DNA of 64,000 nucleotides from Candidatus Woesearchaeota archaeon. Its GTDB lineage: Archaea > Nanobdellota > Nanobdellia > Woesearchaeales > ARS49. Positions 21,969 through 31,184 of this stretch are shown piece after piece. Where the stretch lies: NCBI GenBank assembly GCA_019323015.1, contig JAHWHY010000006.1:19751-83750 (forward strand), written 5' to 3'. The translations under genes and the position numbers were made by a program. Under the pieces are notes generated by a model. That model worked only from the letters and a program-made list of their open reading frames with translations, had not been told where the DNA came from and did not search any database. How positions within the stretch are numbered: the stretch's first letter is position 1; each line of letters starts with the position of its first letter.

Positions 21969-24587
21969 TTACACTTTTGTGAATAATTTCACTATCTCTC
22001 CAAATATCAGCACTGACGAGCTTATCACAATTGCATAAATCCAGTCTAGTGCAGTTAGGGATACTGTTCCGAATATTGTGTTCATGAATGGCAAATGTAC
22101 TACAGCTGCTTGTAATCCAATAGACAGCAGTATTGCTCCTATGAGCCATTTGTTTGAAAATAATCCTAAACTAAATATTGAATAATCTTCTGATCTCATG
22201 TTGATTACGTTGAACATCTGGTACATCATCAGTGTTGTGAATGCGATTGTTTGTGCATAAGCAAGGTTTGTCTCTGGATTATACCACTGGAATATTCCTA
22301 GTGTTCCCAGCATCATTATTATGCCTATCAGGAAGATCATTATTCCTCTTTTTTTATTAACAATCTTCTCTTCTACTTTTCTTGGAGGCCTTTTCATTGT
22401 TCTTGGTTCAGCAGGTTCTGAACTAAGAGCCAAGGCAGGTGCTCCGTCTGTAACTAAATTGATCCAAAGTATCTGTATTGCAATAAGCGGCAAAGGCATC
22501 TTTAATAATATTCCTATGAATATTGTTAGCACCTCTCCCATATTACTTGAAAGAAGGTATTCAACAAATTTCTTTATGTTTGAGAATATTGTTCTTCCTT
22601 CCTCTACTGCACTTACGATTGATGCAAAATTGTCATCTGCGAGGATCATGTCGCTTGCTTCTTTGGCAACATCTGTTCCTGTTATTCCCATTGCAATTCC
22701 TAAGTCTGCTTTTTTCAAGGCAGGAGCGTCATTAACTCCGTCTCCTGTCATGGCGACAATGTGTCCTTTTTTCTTTAGTGCCTCGATGATTTTAAGTTTA
22801 TGAGTTGGGTTTACTCTTGCATAGACAACTATTTCTTCTACAATGTCTTCAAAGTGTTCCATGTGGTCAAGGTCAAGGCCTGTTATTGCTTTTCCTTTCA
22901 TGCCTAGCTGTTTTGCTATGGCCATTGCAGTTGACTTGTGGTCCCCTGTTATCATCACTACTTTTATTCCTGCTGTCGCGCATTTCTGTATTGCTTCTTT
23001 TACTTCTGGCCTTGGAGGGTCTATCATTCCCTGAAGGCCTAAGAATATCATGTTTGTCTCAACATCTTTTGTAGCTACCTTGCCTTCTACATCTTTGTAT
23101 GCAAAGCCTAGGACTCTTAGTGCGCCTTTTGCAAACTGTTCATTCACTTCAAGGATTTTTTCTTTTTGCTGTCTTGATATCCTGATTACTTTTCCGTTTA
23201 TCAATGCGCGGTTGCACATGCTCAAGACAACCTCTGGCGCTCCTTTTGTGTATGCCTTGTATTTTGTTCCTACTTTGTTGAGTGTTGTCATGCATTTTCT
23301 TTCAGATGTGAATTCTATCTCTCCTAGTCTTTTGCATTTTACCCTGAGGTCTTCTGTGTCTAGTTTTGCTTTTTTTGCACTTACTAATACTGCTGCCTCT
23401 GTTGGGTCTCCTATGACTTCCCATGCTGCATTTTCTTTTTTCAGGCTTGCATTGTTATTCAATACTCCTGCTAATAATAATTGCTTGAATTGGTCCGGGT
23501 TCCTGCTGAATCTTCCTTCTGGCGAATACCCTGAGCCGCTTACTTCTATTATCTCGTCATTTGCGTATATTTTCTTTACAGTCATCTCATTGTGTGTCAG
23601 TGTTCCTGTTTTATCTGTGCAGATGACTGAGCACGCTCCCAAGGTCTCTACACTTGGGAGTTTTCTCACAAGGGCGTTTCTTTTTGCCATTGTTTTCACG
23701 CCCATTGCTAGTGATACTGTGACTACTGCAGGCAGTCCTTCTGGTATTGCTGCAACAGCCAAGGCAACTGCTGCAAGGAACATGCTGAACATTGGGTTTC
23801 CATACAGCACGCCCACCCCGAATACTATCAGTGCTATTGCTATGACTGCTATTCCAAGAAAGCCTGATAAGTGCGCCAGTTTTTTCTGCAAAGGTGTTGG
23901 CTCTGGTTCTGCTTCTTTGATTAGTTTTGCTATTTTTCCTATCTCTGTCTGCATTCCTGTTGCTGTGACTATTGCCCTGCCTCTTCCTTGTGTTATTATT
24001 GTGCTGCTGAAGATCATGTTTACCCTGTCTGCCACTGCGAGTGCCTTGTGGAATGTTGTTGTTGCTTTTTTTACTGGCACTGATTCTCCTGTCAATGATG
24101 CTTCCTGTGTCTGTAGGTTTATTGAGTCTATTATTCTTGCATCTGCAGGCACTTTTTCTCCTGTCTCAAGAATAAGCAGGTCTCCTGGCACTAGTTCTCC
24201 TGCATCAACTTCTTTCTGCATTCCAGAACGCATGACTATTGCTTTTAGTGATATCAGTTTTTGCAGTGCTGCGATTGCTTCCTCTGCTTTGTATTCCTGT
24301 ATAAAGCCAAGGATTGCATTCAGTATTACTATCGCTCCTATTACATATACGTCTGTGTATTCTTTTACAAAGATTGAGATTAGCATTGCTGCTATTAGTA
24401 TCCACACTAGCGGGCTCTTGAATTGTCTTGCAAGAATCTGCAATGGATGTATTTTTGCAGCAGCCTCTATTGTGTTTGGCCCGTATTTCTTGAGCCTTTC
24501 CTCTGCCTCTGATTGTGAAAGCCCTTTTTCAGAAGTCTGGAGTTCTTGAAATACCTCTTTTTCAGACTTTTGATAATATGAGTCCAT
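21969..24587 (-). CDS. P-type cation-transporting ATPase (P2 type, Ca-like)
   Basis: About 872 residues, starting MDSYYQKSEKEV (the frame could begin 7 codons earlier). It contains the N-terminal cation ATPase domain, the TGES actuator loop (SLTGESVPVKK), the phosphorylation motif CTDKTGTLT, KGAPE of the nucleotide domain, the hinge TGDGVNDAPALKKADLGIAMG and the membrane ligand motifs AIPEGLPAVVTVSLA and NLVTDGAPALALS. These fit SERCA-like and P2A pumps in prokaryotes. It is followed immediately by the CaCA antiporter gene. Confidence 0.94.
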   Translation of the reverse strand: MDSYYQKSEKEVFQELQTSEKGLSQSEAEERLKKYGPNTIEAAAKIHPLQILARQFKSPLVWILIAAMLISIFVKEYTDVYVIGAIVILNAILGFIQEYKAEEAIAALQKLISLKAIVMRSGMQKEVDAGELVPGDLLILETGEKVPADARIIDSINLQTQEASLTGESVPVKKATTTFHKALAVADRVNMIFSSTIITQGRGRAIVTATGMQTEIGKIAKLIKEAEPEPTPLQKKLAHLSGFLGIAVIAIALIVFGVGVLYGNPMFSMFLAAVALAVAAIPEGLPAVVTVSLAMGVKTMAKRNALVRKLPSVETLGACSVICTDKTGTLTHNEMTVKKIYANDEIIEVSGSGYSPEGRFSRNPDQFKQLLLAGVLNNNASLKKENAAWEVIGDPTEAAVLVSAKKAKLDTEDLRVKCKRLGEIEFTSERKCMTTLNKVGTKYKAYTKGAPEVVLSMCNRALINGKVIRISRQQKEKILEVNEQFAKGALRVLGFAYKDVEGKVATKDVETNMIFLGLQGMIDPPRPEVKEAIQKCATAGIKVVMITGDHKSTAMAIAKQLGMKGKAITGLDLDHMEHFEDIVEEIVVYARVNPTHKLKIIEALKKKGHIVAMTGDGVNDAPALKKADLGIAMGITGTDVAKEASDMILADDNFASIVSAVEEGRTIFSNIKKFVEYLLSSNMGEVLTIFIGILLKMPLPLIAIQILWINLVTDGAPALALSSEPAEPRTMKRPPRKVEEKIVNKKRGIMIFLIGIIMMLGTLGIFQWYNPETNLAYAQTIAFTTLMMYQMFNVINMRSEDYSIFSLGLFSNKWLIGAILLSIGLQAAVVHLPFMNTIFGTVSLTALDWIYAIVISSSVLIFGEIVKLFTKV

Positions 24588-24628
24588 GTATTTTGCGTAA
24601 ATTAACAAATATATAAATGTATTGTCTG

Positions 24629-25174
24629 TTATTTGACAACCTTTAGCTCAAAATAAAGCTCTGCAATTGGCACGAATCTGCTGATGTATTTTTCATGGAT
24701 TCTTGTGCCAAAAAGTTTGGAAGGAATGCTTCTTATGAAACCAGTGATGTTGTTTCTGAATCTGCTCTGTGCTTTTTGTATCCTGAAATCAACTGTGGTG
24801 TATCCGCATTCATACAACCCTTTTTTAGAATCAAAATAATCCATGCATCTTGAGGAAAGATGCCTCCTGTGTGTTGGGTCTTGGTATGAGGATGGCGCAG
24901 AAAAGTGAGGGACAGTTATCCTTACCTCTGAGCCTGGCTTGCCTGCCCTGTGGATTTGCTCCATGCACCATGGCACGTCATCCACGTGCTCCAGGAAGTG
25001 GCTTGCAACAATCAAGTCAAAAGAACTTTCTTTTACTGGGAATTGTTTCCCTTTTATTACTTCAAATGTGTGTGTTGGATTGCAGCGGGGATTCTGGTCA
25101 ATTGTGACTACATTGTCTATTCCCGGTCTTCCTTCATACGGGCGAAATCCGCATCCAATGTCTAGTATGTCCAT
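24629..25174 (-). CDS. SAM-dependent methyltransferase (class I)
   Basis: 181 residues starting MDILDIGCGFRPYEG (motif I, SAM binding), with VVTIDQNP as the acidic end of strand 2, SFDLIVASHFLEHVDDVP (motif IV) and EVRITVPHFS. ATG 25174 is preferred because GGTGGGTG precedes it. A longer start 20 codons upstream would read through that site. The pattern resembles methyltransferase 11/23 domains used for small molecules, lipids or sugars. The substrate is unknown. Confidence 0.82.
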   Translation of the reverse strand: MDILDIGCGFRPYEGRPGIDNVVTIDQNPRCNPTHTFEVIKGKQFPVKESSFDLIVASHFLEHVDDVPWCMEQIHRAGKPGSEVRITVPHFSAPSSYQDPTHRRHLSSRCMDYFDSKKGLYECGYTTVDFRIQKAQSRFRNNITGFIRSIPSKLFGTRIHEKYISRFVPIAELYFELKVVK

Positions 25175-25287
25175 ACACCCACCAACTATATCCAGAATAT
25201 GAGGAGCATATAAAAAGCTTGTTATCAACCACAAAGTTTAAATGATAGTTCTGTTATAGTCTCTGTTAATACAAAAAAGGTGATATG

Positions 25288-26142
25288 ATGGTTGCTGCTA
25301 AAGATCTCATGAAAACCAGTTATGTAAAGGTTGATATGAATGATACGCTTTCTGATTTGCAGGGCAAACTGCGGTTAAAAAATCAGACTTTTGCTGTTGT
25401 TTTTGATAAAAAAAAGTATAAGGGAATAACTGGAAGAAAATGGCTTCTCACTTCAAGGATTGATCCTTCTAAGACTAAGTTAAGGAACATGACAAAGCGC
25501 GCCTCTAAGCGCGGCGCTCCTTTTTTTGTGCCTAAGCTTAAGCCTTCCACTGATTTAACAGAGGTTTGCAGGCTGTTTGCAAGCTCTGATACCCGCGCTC
25601 TTCCTGTTTTTGACAAGGAAAAGCTTGTTGGTGTTGTGACTGCAAGAGCTGTTATGAGAAAGATTAAGTCAGAGTACAAGGGCATTCCTGTCACAGAGCT
25701 TGCAAGGAAAAAGCTTGCCACTATCAAGCTTAAAGATACCACTGCTGATGCTATCAAGACAATGAACAGGTCTAAGGTTGACCGGTTGCCTGTTGTTGAC
25801 AGGTTTGGCAGGCTTGCAGGAATTGTGACTGAGTTTGATATCTTGAAGAGGTTTCATAAGTGGCCTCCTACTGGCATGAGGGTGCCTTCTAGTGCAGATC
25901 ATAATCGCTGGTCAGATCCTGGCTGGGAAGCTGGTGAGAAGCAGAGCATGCTTAAGCTGCCTGTTGAGAACATAATGACTCCTGACCCAATGGTTTGTTG
26001 TGCAAGCATCAAGTGCACTATTGCAGAAGCTATTGATTTATTGATAAAAGATGATGTTAACAGCGTTATTTTGGTTGACGGCAAAGAGCCTGCAGGTATT
26101 CTCACTGTAAAGGATGTTTTGGATGATTATTCAAGAGAATGA
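25288..26142 (+). CDS. Protein with four CBS motifs
   Basis: 284 residues made of two Bateman modules. The second, third and fourth CBS units are clear (ALPVFDKEKLVGVVTARAVM, RLPVVDRFGRLAGIVTEFDIL, SVILVDGKEPAGILTVKDVL), and the first is degenerate (FAVVFDKKKYKGITGRKWL). CBS pairs usually bind adenine nucleotides and control a partner. A GGTGAT site precedes two tandem ATG codons; the second gives the better spacing. Its stop overlaps the start of the DUF1003 membrane protein, a plausible partner. Confidence 0.87.
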   Translation: MVAAKDLMKTSYVKVDMNDTLSDLQGKLRLKNQTFAVVFDKKKYKGITGRKWLLTSRIDPSKTKLRNMTKRASKRGAPFFVPKLKPSTDLTEVCRLFASSDTRALPVFDKEKLVGVVTARAVMRKIKSEYKGIPVTELARKKLATIKLKDTTADAIKTMNRSKVDRLPVVDRFGRLAGIVTEFDILKRFHKWPPTGMRVPSSADHNRWSDPGWEAGEKQSMLKLPVENIMTPDPMVCCASIKCTIAEAIDLLIKDDVNSVILVDGKEPAGILTVKDVLDDYSRE

Positions 26143-26693
26143 AATTAAAAATTGATGATAAGATAAAGGAAACAAGGAGCTATAAGTGTAGCAAATGCGG
26201 GCTTGTCAGGGTTTTCACAGAGGGCGAGACTGTTCCTGCTTGCGATGTATGTAATGCCAAAGGCAAAAAAAATTGGTGGGTGCCAAAAGGAAAGCCTGTG
26301 TTGTTTGTCAGCAAGGACGTCAATAAAGAATTTCTTGCAAAAAGGAATTTTAGCGATAAATTATCTGATTGGATCACTGATTTTTGCGGCAATATGTGGT
26401 TTGTTTATGTTCATATGGTGTGGTTTGCTTTGTGGATTCTGATAAATGCGGGTGTGATTCCAGGAATAAGGCCTTTTGATCCTTTTCCTTTCGGTCTTTT
26501 GACCTTGATTGTTTCTCTTGAGGCGATTTTGCTTGCGACATTTATCTTGATAAGCCAGAACAGGCAGGGAGAAGTCAGTGAGATGCGTTCTGAGCTTGAT
26601 TATCAGCTGGACAGGAAGACAGAAAAGAGGGTGCTTGAGATACTTGAGCAGGTCAGGGAGATAAATGCCGCTGTCACCAAGAGGAAAAAATAA
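26139..26693 (+). CDS. DUF1003 membrane protein with zinc-ribbon N-terminus
   Basis: 184 residues. An N-terminal zinc ribbon (YKCSKCG and CDVCNAKG) is followed by a DUF1003 domain: ADKLSDW-like FSDKLSDWITDFCGNMWFVYVHMVWFALWILIN, the FDPFPFGLLTLIVSLEAILLATFILISQNRQ core with two membrane spans, and a C-terminal coiled coil. DUF1003 proteins are of unknown function, often near metal or stress genes. It is translationally coupled to the CBS protein gene. Confidence 0.82.
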   Translation: MKLKIDDKIKETRSYKCSKCGLVRVFTEGETVPACDVCNAKGKKNWWVPKGKPVLFVSKDVNKEFLAKRNFSDKLSDWITDFCGNMWFVYVHMVWFALWILINAGVIPGIRPFDPFPFGLLTLIVSLEAILLATFILISQNRQGEVSEMRSELDYQLDRKTEKRVLEILEQVREINAAVTKRKK

Positions 26694-26694
26694 G

Positions 26695-27678
26695 ATGTTT
26701 GATGTAATTACTGTTGGAAGCGCGACTGTTGATGTTTTTATTTCTTCTAAGTCAAGAAGTGTTGATTTGTTGTGGAAAGGCAAAAAAGAAGAGGTTTGTT
26801 TTCCTGTTGGTGCGAAGATCTTGATTGATTATCTGCATATGGATACTGGCGGTGGTGGAACAAACACTGCTGTGGCTTTCTCAAGATTAGGTTTGAAGAC
26901 TGGCTGGGTTGGCAAGATTGGGACTGATATCAATAGCAGTATTGTTCTTGAGCAGATGAAGAAGGAAAAAGTGAAATTTTTGGGCAAGGTTCAGCAGGGA
27001 GGAAGCACGGGTTTTTCAGTTATTATAATAGGTATTGAGAAAGACAGGACTATTCTTGCTTACAAGGGAATAAATGATACATTAAAGAAATCTGATGTGA
27101 ATTTCAATAAGTTAAAAACAAAGTGGATTTACATGGGTTCTATGATGGGCGATAGCCTGAAGACAGCAGGGCAGATTGCTGATTATGCCAAGAAGAAGAA
27201 AATTAAGATAGCTTTCAATCCTAGTTTGTATCTTGCAAAATTAGGATTGAAGCAATTGAATAAGATAATTTCTGCATGCAATCTTTTGGTTCTTAATATG
27301 GAGGAGGCAAAGGCAATTACAAGAAGCAGCAAGCCGGTTGATGATTTATTGAAGCAATTGCAGCAAAAGATTCCTTTAGTGATAATAACTAATGGCAAGA
27401 AGGGTGCTTATGCATATAATGGAATAAACAAGTATACTTTAAGGATTGGAAAGCAAAAGGTTGTTGAGACAACTGGTGCAGGTGATAGTTTTGCTTCAGG
27501 AATTCTTGCAGGAATCAGTATGGGTTTTGATATTGAGAAATCCCTGCGCCTTGGTTATGCAGAGTCTGTCTCTGTTCTAGGATATATCGGCGCTAAAGAG
27601 CAGTTGTTATCAAGAACTCAAGCTCTAAAAGCAATGAAGTCAAAAAAATTGTGCAAGATTACAAAGAAAAAAATATAA
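26695..27678 (+). CDS. PfkB-family carbohydrate kinase
   Basis: 327 residues of the ribokinase fold. It opens MFDVITVGSATVDVF, has the glycine-rich DTGGGGTNTAVAFSRLGLKTGWVGKIGTD substrate segment, and the C-terminal signature ETTGAGDSFASGILAG, whose Asp is the catalytic base. It phosphorylates a sugar or nucleoside. The sugar-phosphate operon that begins 600 bp downstream suggests a pentose or hexose substrate. The start codon follows the DUF1003 stop by 1 bp. Confidence 0.92.
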   Translation: MFDVITVGSATVDVFISSKSRSVDLLWKGKKEEVCFPVGAKILIDYLHMDTGGGGTNTAVAFSRLGLKTGWVGKIGTDINSSIVLEQMKKEKVKFLGKVQQGGSTGFSVIIIGIEKDRTILAYKGINDTLKKSDVNFNKLKTKWIYMGSMMGDSLKTAGQIADYAKKKKIKIAFNPSLYLAKLGLKQLNKIISACNLLVLNMEEAKAITRSSKPVDDLLKQLQQKIPLVIITNGKKGAYAYNGINKYTLRIGKQKVVETTGAGDSFASGILAGISMGFDIEKSLRLGYAESVSVLGYIGAKEQLLSRTQALKAMKSKKLCKITKKKI

Positions 27679-28170
27679 TTACTGTTCTAATGGTTTTTCT
27701 GCTAATCTTTTCTCTTCTTCCTTGATTGCAGTCATTCGTTGTTCTAATTCAGCGATTATTGGGGCTGATTGTTCGTCTGACAAGCACATCACGTATACTG
27801 GCATGGGTCCTGTGTGTGTCAAGCCGTTGTATCCTGCCAGTTCAGCGTCTTCTGCGTATCTTACGACTGCGTCAATAATGTCTTTTGGTTGTGTAGGCTC
27901 AAGCTCTGCATAGTGGCTCTCTGTTTCGCTAAGGTGCAGTTGTACCCCGCGAAAAACATCTTTCATTGTATTTCGCACACGGATAGATAATCTGTCTTGT
28001 GATATTGTGATAAAAGGTAATGGCACATCTGGCTGCGGTCTATCTCCTACATTTACTGCAAATCCTCTTCTTGCAACATAATCAAGGTCTTCAGAATTGT
28101 GTGCTTCGTGGATTGCATCTAAGTCTGGCCCGTCAAATCCCATGTATGTGCTATTATGTTGTTCATCCAT
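27679..28170 (-). CDS. Hypothetical acidic protein (163 aa)
   Basis: 163 residues starting MDEQHNSTYMGF; this start is chosen because GGGGGAG lies 7 nt before ATG 28170. It is strongly acidic and Pro-rich, has no membrane span, and ends in a charged helix (IIAELEQRMTAIKEEEKRLAEK). The segment HYAELEPTQPKDIIDAVVRYAEDAELAGYNG may be a small helical domain. No family is recognised. It ends flush with the PfkB gene (convergent). Confidence 0.6.
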   Translation of the reverse strand: MDEQHNSTYMGFDGPDLDAIHEAHNSEDLDYVARRGFAVNVGDRPQPDVPLPFITISQDRLSIRVRNTMKDVFRGVQLHLSETESHYAELEPTQPKDIIDAVVRYAEDAELAGYNGLTHTGPMPVYVMCLSDEQSAPIIAELEQRMTAIKEEEKRLAEKPLEQ

Positions 28171-28282
28171 TATTATCTCCCCCATAAATTAATTCAAGGT
28201 AATCCTGCATGATTTAAAAAGATTTGTCTTCTTCGTTATATTTATATAATAGCTATTCTTATTTAAATAAAAAGAGGGTATC

Positions 28283-29113
28283 ATGAATCTTAAAAAATTG
28301 CAGGATAAGAATGGCAATTACACTATGCTTGCTTTGGACCAGAGAGGTTCTTTTGTCAGGGCTTGCACTAAGACTTTAGGAAAAAAGCCGACAAAGAAGC
28401 AGGTTACAGAGGCAAAAAAGAGAATCATCAAGGCTATTGGCAAGTACCCGAGCGCAATCTTGTTAGATCCTATCTATTGCTTGCCTTTGGCAAAGCTTGT
28501 TCCTAAGGCATTATTGTTTTGTGTTGAAAAAAGTGGTTATGTTGAGAAGCCGCAGGGAAGAAAAACACAATTACAGCCTAATTGGGGTGTTAAGCAGGCT
28601 GTAAAAAAAGGTGCTGTTGCAGTTAAGATTAATATCTTGTATAATCCAGAAGCTTCTAAAGATGTTGTAAAGCATCAGCAGAAGATTGCTGAAAAAGTTG
28701 GAAAAGCCTGCAAGAAACACAATGTTCCTTATTTATTGGAGTTTGTTGTTTATCCATTAAAAGGAGATTTCAAGAAAAAACTTCCTGATTTGGTTTACAG
28801 GTCTGCTAAAGAATTCAGCAAAAAGAAATACAACGCAGCTATACTAAAGCTTCAATATCCTGGAAACCTGAAGACCTGTAAAAAGATTACAAAGAATATC
28901 AAGCAGCCCTGGATTCTGCTAACAGCAGGCATTCCTTTCAAGGATTTTGCAAAGCAGTTGAAGATTGCAAAAAAAGGCGGCTGCTCTGGATTCTTGGCAG
29001 GCCGTGCTGTGTGGCAGGATGCCCTGAAAATAAAAAGTATTAAAAAGCAGAATGACTGGTTAAAGACAAAAGGAGTGAAAAACATTAAGACTCTGTTGAG
29101 GATTATGCAATGA
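28283..29113 (+). CDS. LacD-like class I sugar-bisphosphate aldolase
   Basis: 276 residues with TIM-barrel pattern. The N-terminal YTMLALDQRGSFVRA matches tagatose-1,6-bisphosphate aldolase (LacD) and related class I aldolases. ILLDPIYCLP, AVAVKINILYNPEA (candidate Schiff-base Lys region), YLLEFVVYPL and the closing GGCSGFLAGRAVWQDAL phosphate-binding segment follow the family order. It probably cleaves a ketose bisphosphate to glyceraldehyde-3-phosphate and dihydroxyacetone phosphate. The next gene, rpiB, overlaps its stop. Confidence 0.83.
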   Translation: MNLKKLQDKNGNYTMLALDQRGSFVRACTKTLGKKPTKKQVTEAKKRIIKAIGKYPSAILLDPIYCLPLAKLVPKALLFCVEKSGYVEKPQGRKTQLQPNWGVKQAVKKGAVAVKINILYNPEASKDVVKHQQKIAEKVGKACKKHNVPYLLEFVVYPLKGDFKKKLPDLVYRSAKEFSKKKYNAAILKLQYPGNLKTCKKITKNIKQPWILLTAGIPFKDFAKQLKIAKKGGCSGFLAGRAVWQDALKIKSIKKQNDWLKTKGVKNIKTLLRIMQ

Positions 29114-29559
29114 AAATTTATCTAGGCTCTGATCATGGCGGTTTTAAATTAAAACAGCACATAAAGAAATATCTTAAGAGATTAAAGTATCAGGTTGTTG
29201 ACAAGGGAAACACAAAGTATGTCATGACTGATGATTACCCTGATTATGGTTACAAGGTTGCTAAGGCTGTTCAGAAAGCTAAGGATGCCAAGGGTATTGT
29301 TTTCTGTGGCAGTGCAGAAGGCATTTGTATTGCAGCAAATAAGGTGAGAGGCATTCATGCGGTTCCTGTGTGGACTCTTGAGAATGCGAGGCTGAGCAGG
29401 CAGCATAATAATGCGAATGTTTTGTGCTTGTCTGGCTGGGGCTTGAATCCAAAAAAGGCTGAGAAGATTGTCAAGACCTGGCTTGAGACTGATTTTACTT
29501 TTGAGCCAAGGCATGTTCGCAGATTGAAAAAGATTGCTAGTATTGAAAAACATGGTTAA
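29110..29559 (+). CDS. rpiB: Ribose-5-phosphate isomerase B
   Basis: 149 residues of the RpiB/LacAB family. MKIYLGSDHGGFKLKQ, VDKGN, the active-site strand GIVFCGSAEGICIAANKVRGIHAV (Cys base in CGSxEG) and the Asn-rich RQHNNANVLCLSGW are all in place. It interconverts ribose-5-phosphate and ribulose-5-phosphate. It is coupled by overlap to the aldolase gene upstream and to rpe downstream. Confidence 0.95.
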   Translation: MKIYLGSDHGGFKLKQHIKKYLKRLKYQVVDKGNTKYVMTDDYPDYGYKVAKAVQKAKDAKGIVFCGSAEGICIAANKVRGIHAVPVWTLENARLSRQHNNANVLCLSGWGLNPKKAEKIVKTWLETDFTFEPRHVRRLKKIASIEKHG

Positions 29560-30208
29560 GAAACATATTGTTCCTGCTATTCTTGTTAAGAAGAAATCTG
29601 ATTTAGTCAAGAAACTTAGAGGTGCAGCTCCTTATTGTCAGAGGGTTCAGATTGATATAATCGATGGTAAGTTTGCAAACAATAAGACAATCGGTCCAAA
29701 GAGCATTAAGGGAGTTAGGACAAAACTAAAGAAGGAAATCCAGTTGATGGTTAAGGACATGGATAAGTATGTTGATGCTTTCATAAAACAAAAGCCTTGG
29801 ATGATTATTTTTCATATTGAGTCCTGTAAAAACAAGAAGCATGTTGATGAATTGATTAAAAAGATTAAAAAAGCAAAGATTAAGGCAGGCATTGGCTTGA
29901 GTCCTAAGACTCCTGCTTCTAAAGTAAAGCCGTTCCTTAAAAAAATTGATTTAGTTCTGGTTATGACTGTTAAACCAGGATGGGGAGGCCAGAAATTCAT
30001 CAAGAAGATGCTTCCTAAGATAAGGCAGTTAAGAAAGTGGGATAAAAAAATAGATATAGAAGTTGATGGTGGCATAAAGCCTGGCACTGCTTGTCTTGCT
30101 GCAAAAGCAGGTGCTAATGTGTTTGTTGCTGGCGGAGCTATCTATAAAGCAAAAAGTATAAAAAGTGGTGTGCAACAATTAAAGAATGATGTAAGATGTA
30201 TGACGTAA
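29552..30208 (+). CDS. rpe: Ribulose-phosphate 3-epimerase
   Basis: 218 residues, starting MVKKHIVPAIL (the ATG overlaps the rpiB stop). The conserved metal-binding His and Asp lie in VQIDIIDGKF and MIIFHIES, and VLVMTVKPGWGGQKFIKKMLPKI and EVDGGIKP complete the family signature. The initial HxD motif that is usually DxMDG is IDIIDG here. It converts ribulose-5-phosphate to xylulose-5-phosphate for transketolase. Confidence 0.93.
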   Translation: MVKKHIVPAILVKKKSDLVKKLRGAAPYCQRVQIDIIDGKFANNKTIGPKSIKGVRTKLKKEIQLMVKDMDKYVDAFIKQKPWMIIFHIESCKNKKHVDELIKKIKKAKIKAGIGLSPKTPASKVKPFLKKIDLVLVMTVKPGWGGQKFIKKMLPKIRQLRKWDKKIDIEVDGGIKPGTACLAAKAGANVFVAGGAIYKAKSIKSGVQQLKNDVRCMT

Positions 30209-31098
30209 TTATTATTGGATGCGGGCCAGCAGGCTTGTCTGCTGCGATTTACACTGCAAGAAGCCAGTTAAAGACTCTTGTTCTTGGTTCTAAGGAGAAT
30301 TCAATGCTCTGGAAAGCTCATTTCATACAAAACTATTTTGGTGTTGAATTAGAAGGCAAGGAAATGCTTGAGAAAGGCATTGATCAGGCCAAGAAGCTTG
30401 GTGCTGAATTAGTTGAGGCAGAGGTTGTTGGTGCCAAGGGAAAAGATGGTTCTTTTACTGTTACAACAGAGGATAATAAAGAGTATGAAGGCAAGACAAT
30501 TATTATTGCTACTGGTACTGCGTGTGCTCCTGCTGGAATAAAAGGTGAGAAAGAATTAACTGGAAAAGGCGTGAGCTACTGTGCTATCTGTGATGGTTTT
30601 TTCTATAAAGACAAGAAAATAGCAGTTATTGGCAATGGAAATTATGCTGCTCATGAAGCAATTGAATTATTGTCTTTCACAAAAGACATAACTGTTTTTT
30701 CTCAGGGAAAGGATTGGGAGATGTCTCCTGGGTTCAAGAAAGCTCTGGAAAAAAAGAAAGTTCAGCTAAGAAATGATAAGATTGCTGAGTTCAAGGGCAA
30801 GAACGCGCTTGAAGGTTTATTGATTGGTGATAAAGAAGAGAAGTTTGATGGTGTTTTTGTTGCAATGGGCACTGCTTCTGCCTTGAGTTTTGCGCAAAAA
30901 TTAGGAATTGAAATTAAAAATAATGCTATTGTGATTGACAGGGAATGCAACACTAATGTCAAGGGTGTTTTTGCTGCTGGCAACTGCACAGGATGCTATC
31001 CGCAGGTTGCTGTTGATGTTGGCGAAGGTTCTGCTGCTGGCTTGTCTGCAATCAAGCTGGTTAAAGGCAAGGAAATGCATGTTGATTATTGCACCTAA
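30196..31098 (+). CDS. TrxB-like NAD(P)/FAD-dependent oxidoreductase
   Basis: 300 residues, paralogous to the TrxB at 1224-2132. The FAD motif IIGCGPAGLSAA, redox pair CAIC (YCAICDGFFYKDK), NAD(P) motif VIGNGNYAAHEA and C-terminal GVFAAGNCTG are present. The second dinucleotide motif is GNGNYA instead of GGGNSA, and the final motif is GNC in place of GDV, so cofactor use may differ. It is embedded in the sugar-phosphate operon (13-bp overlap with rpe), suggesting redox control of, or electron supply to, that pathway. Confidence 0.88.
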   Translation: MYDVIIIGCGPAGLSAAIYTARSQLKTLVLGSKENSMLWKAHFIQNYFGVELEGKEMLEKGIDQAKKLGAELVEAEVVGAKGKDGSFTVTTEDNKEYEGKTIIIATGTACAPAGIKGEKELTGKGVSYCAICDGFFYKDKKIAVIGNGNYAAHEAIELLSFTKDITVFSQGKDWEMSPGFKKALEKKKVQLRNDKIAEFKGKNALEGLLIGDKEEKFDGVFVAMGTASALSFAQKLGIEIKNNAIVIDRECNTNVKGVFAAGNCTGCYPQVAVDVGEGSAAGLSAIKLVKGKEMHVDYCT

Positions 31099-31167
31099 CA
31101 CAAACTCAGATGAGTTTGTGGGATAAAAAAATTGCACATTAAAGCACAAGGTTTAAACCTGTGCAAT
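31099..31167 (+). promoter_or_regulatory. Two intergenic hairpins before transketolase
   Basis: Hairpin 1 is CACAAACTC (31099-31107) paired with GAGTTTGTG (31112-31120), loop AGAT. Hairpin 2 centres on the palindrome AGGTTTAAACCT (31149-31160) flanked by GCACA and GTGC; the outer ATTGCAC (31131-31137) can alternatively pair with GTGCAAT (31161-31167). They sit between the TrxB-like gene and the transketolase start in an otherwise overlapped operon, so they may mark an mRNA processing, termination or regulatory point. Confidence 0.45.
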
Positions 31168-31184
31168 TATTTTATAAAAAGAGG

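Noticed and set aside
21997..24549. Long open frames on the plus strand across the P-type ATPase gene
   Set aside because: They follow the reverse complement of a conserved ATPase, have no ribosome binding sites and read as hydrophobic low-complexity shadows.
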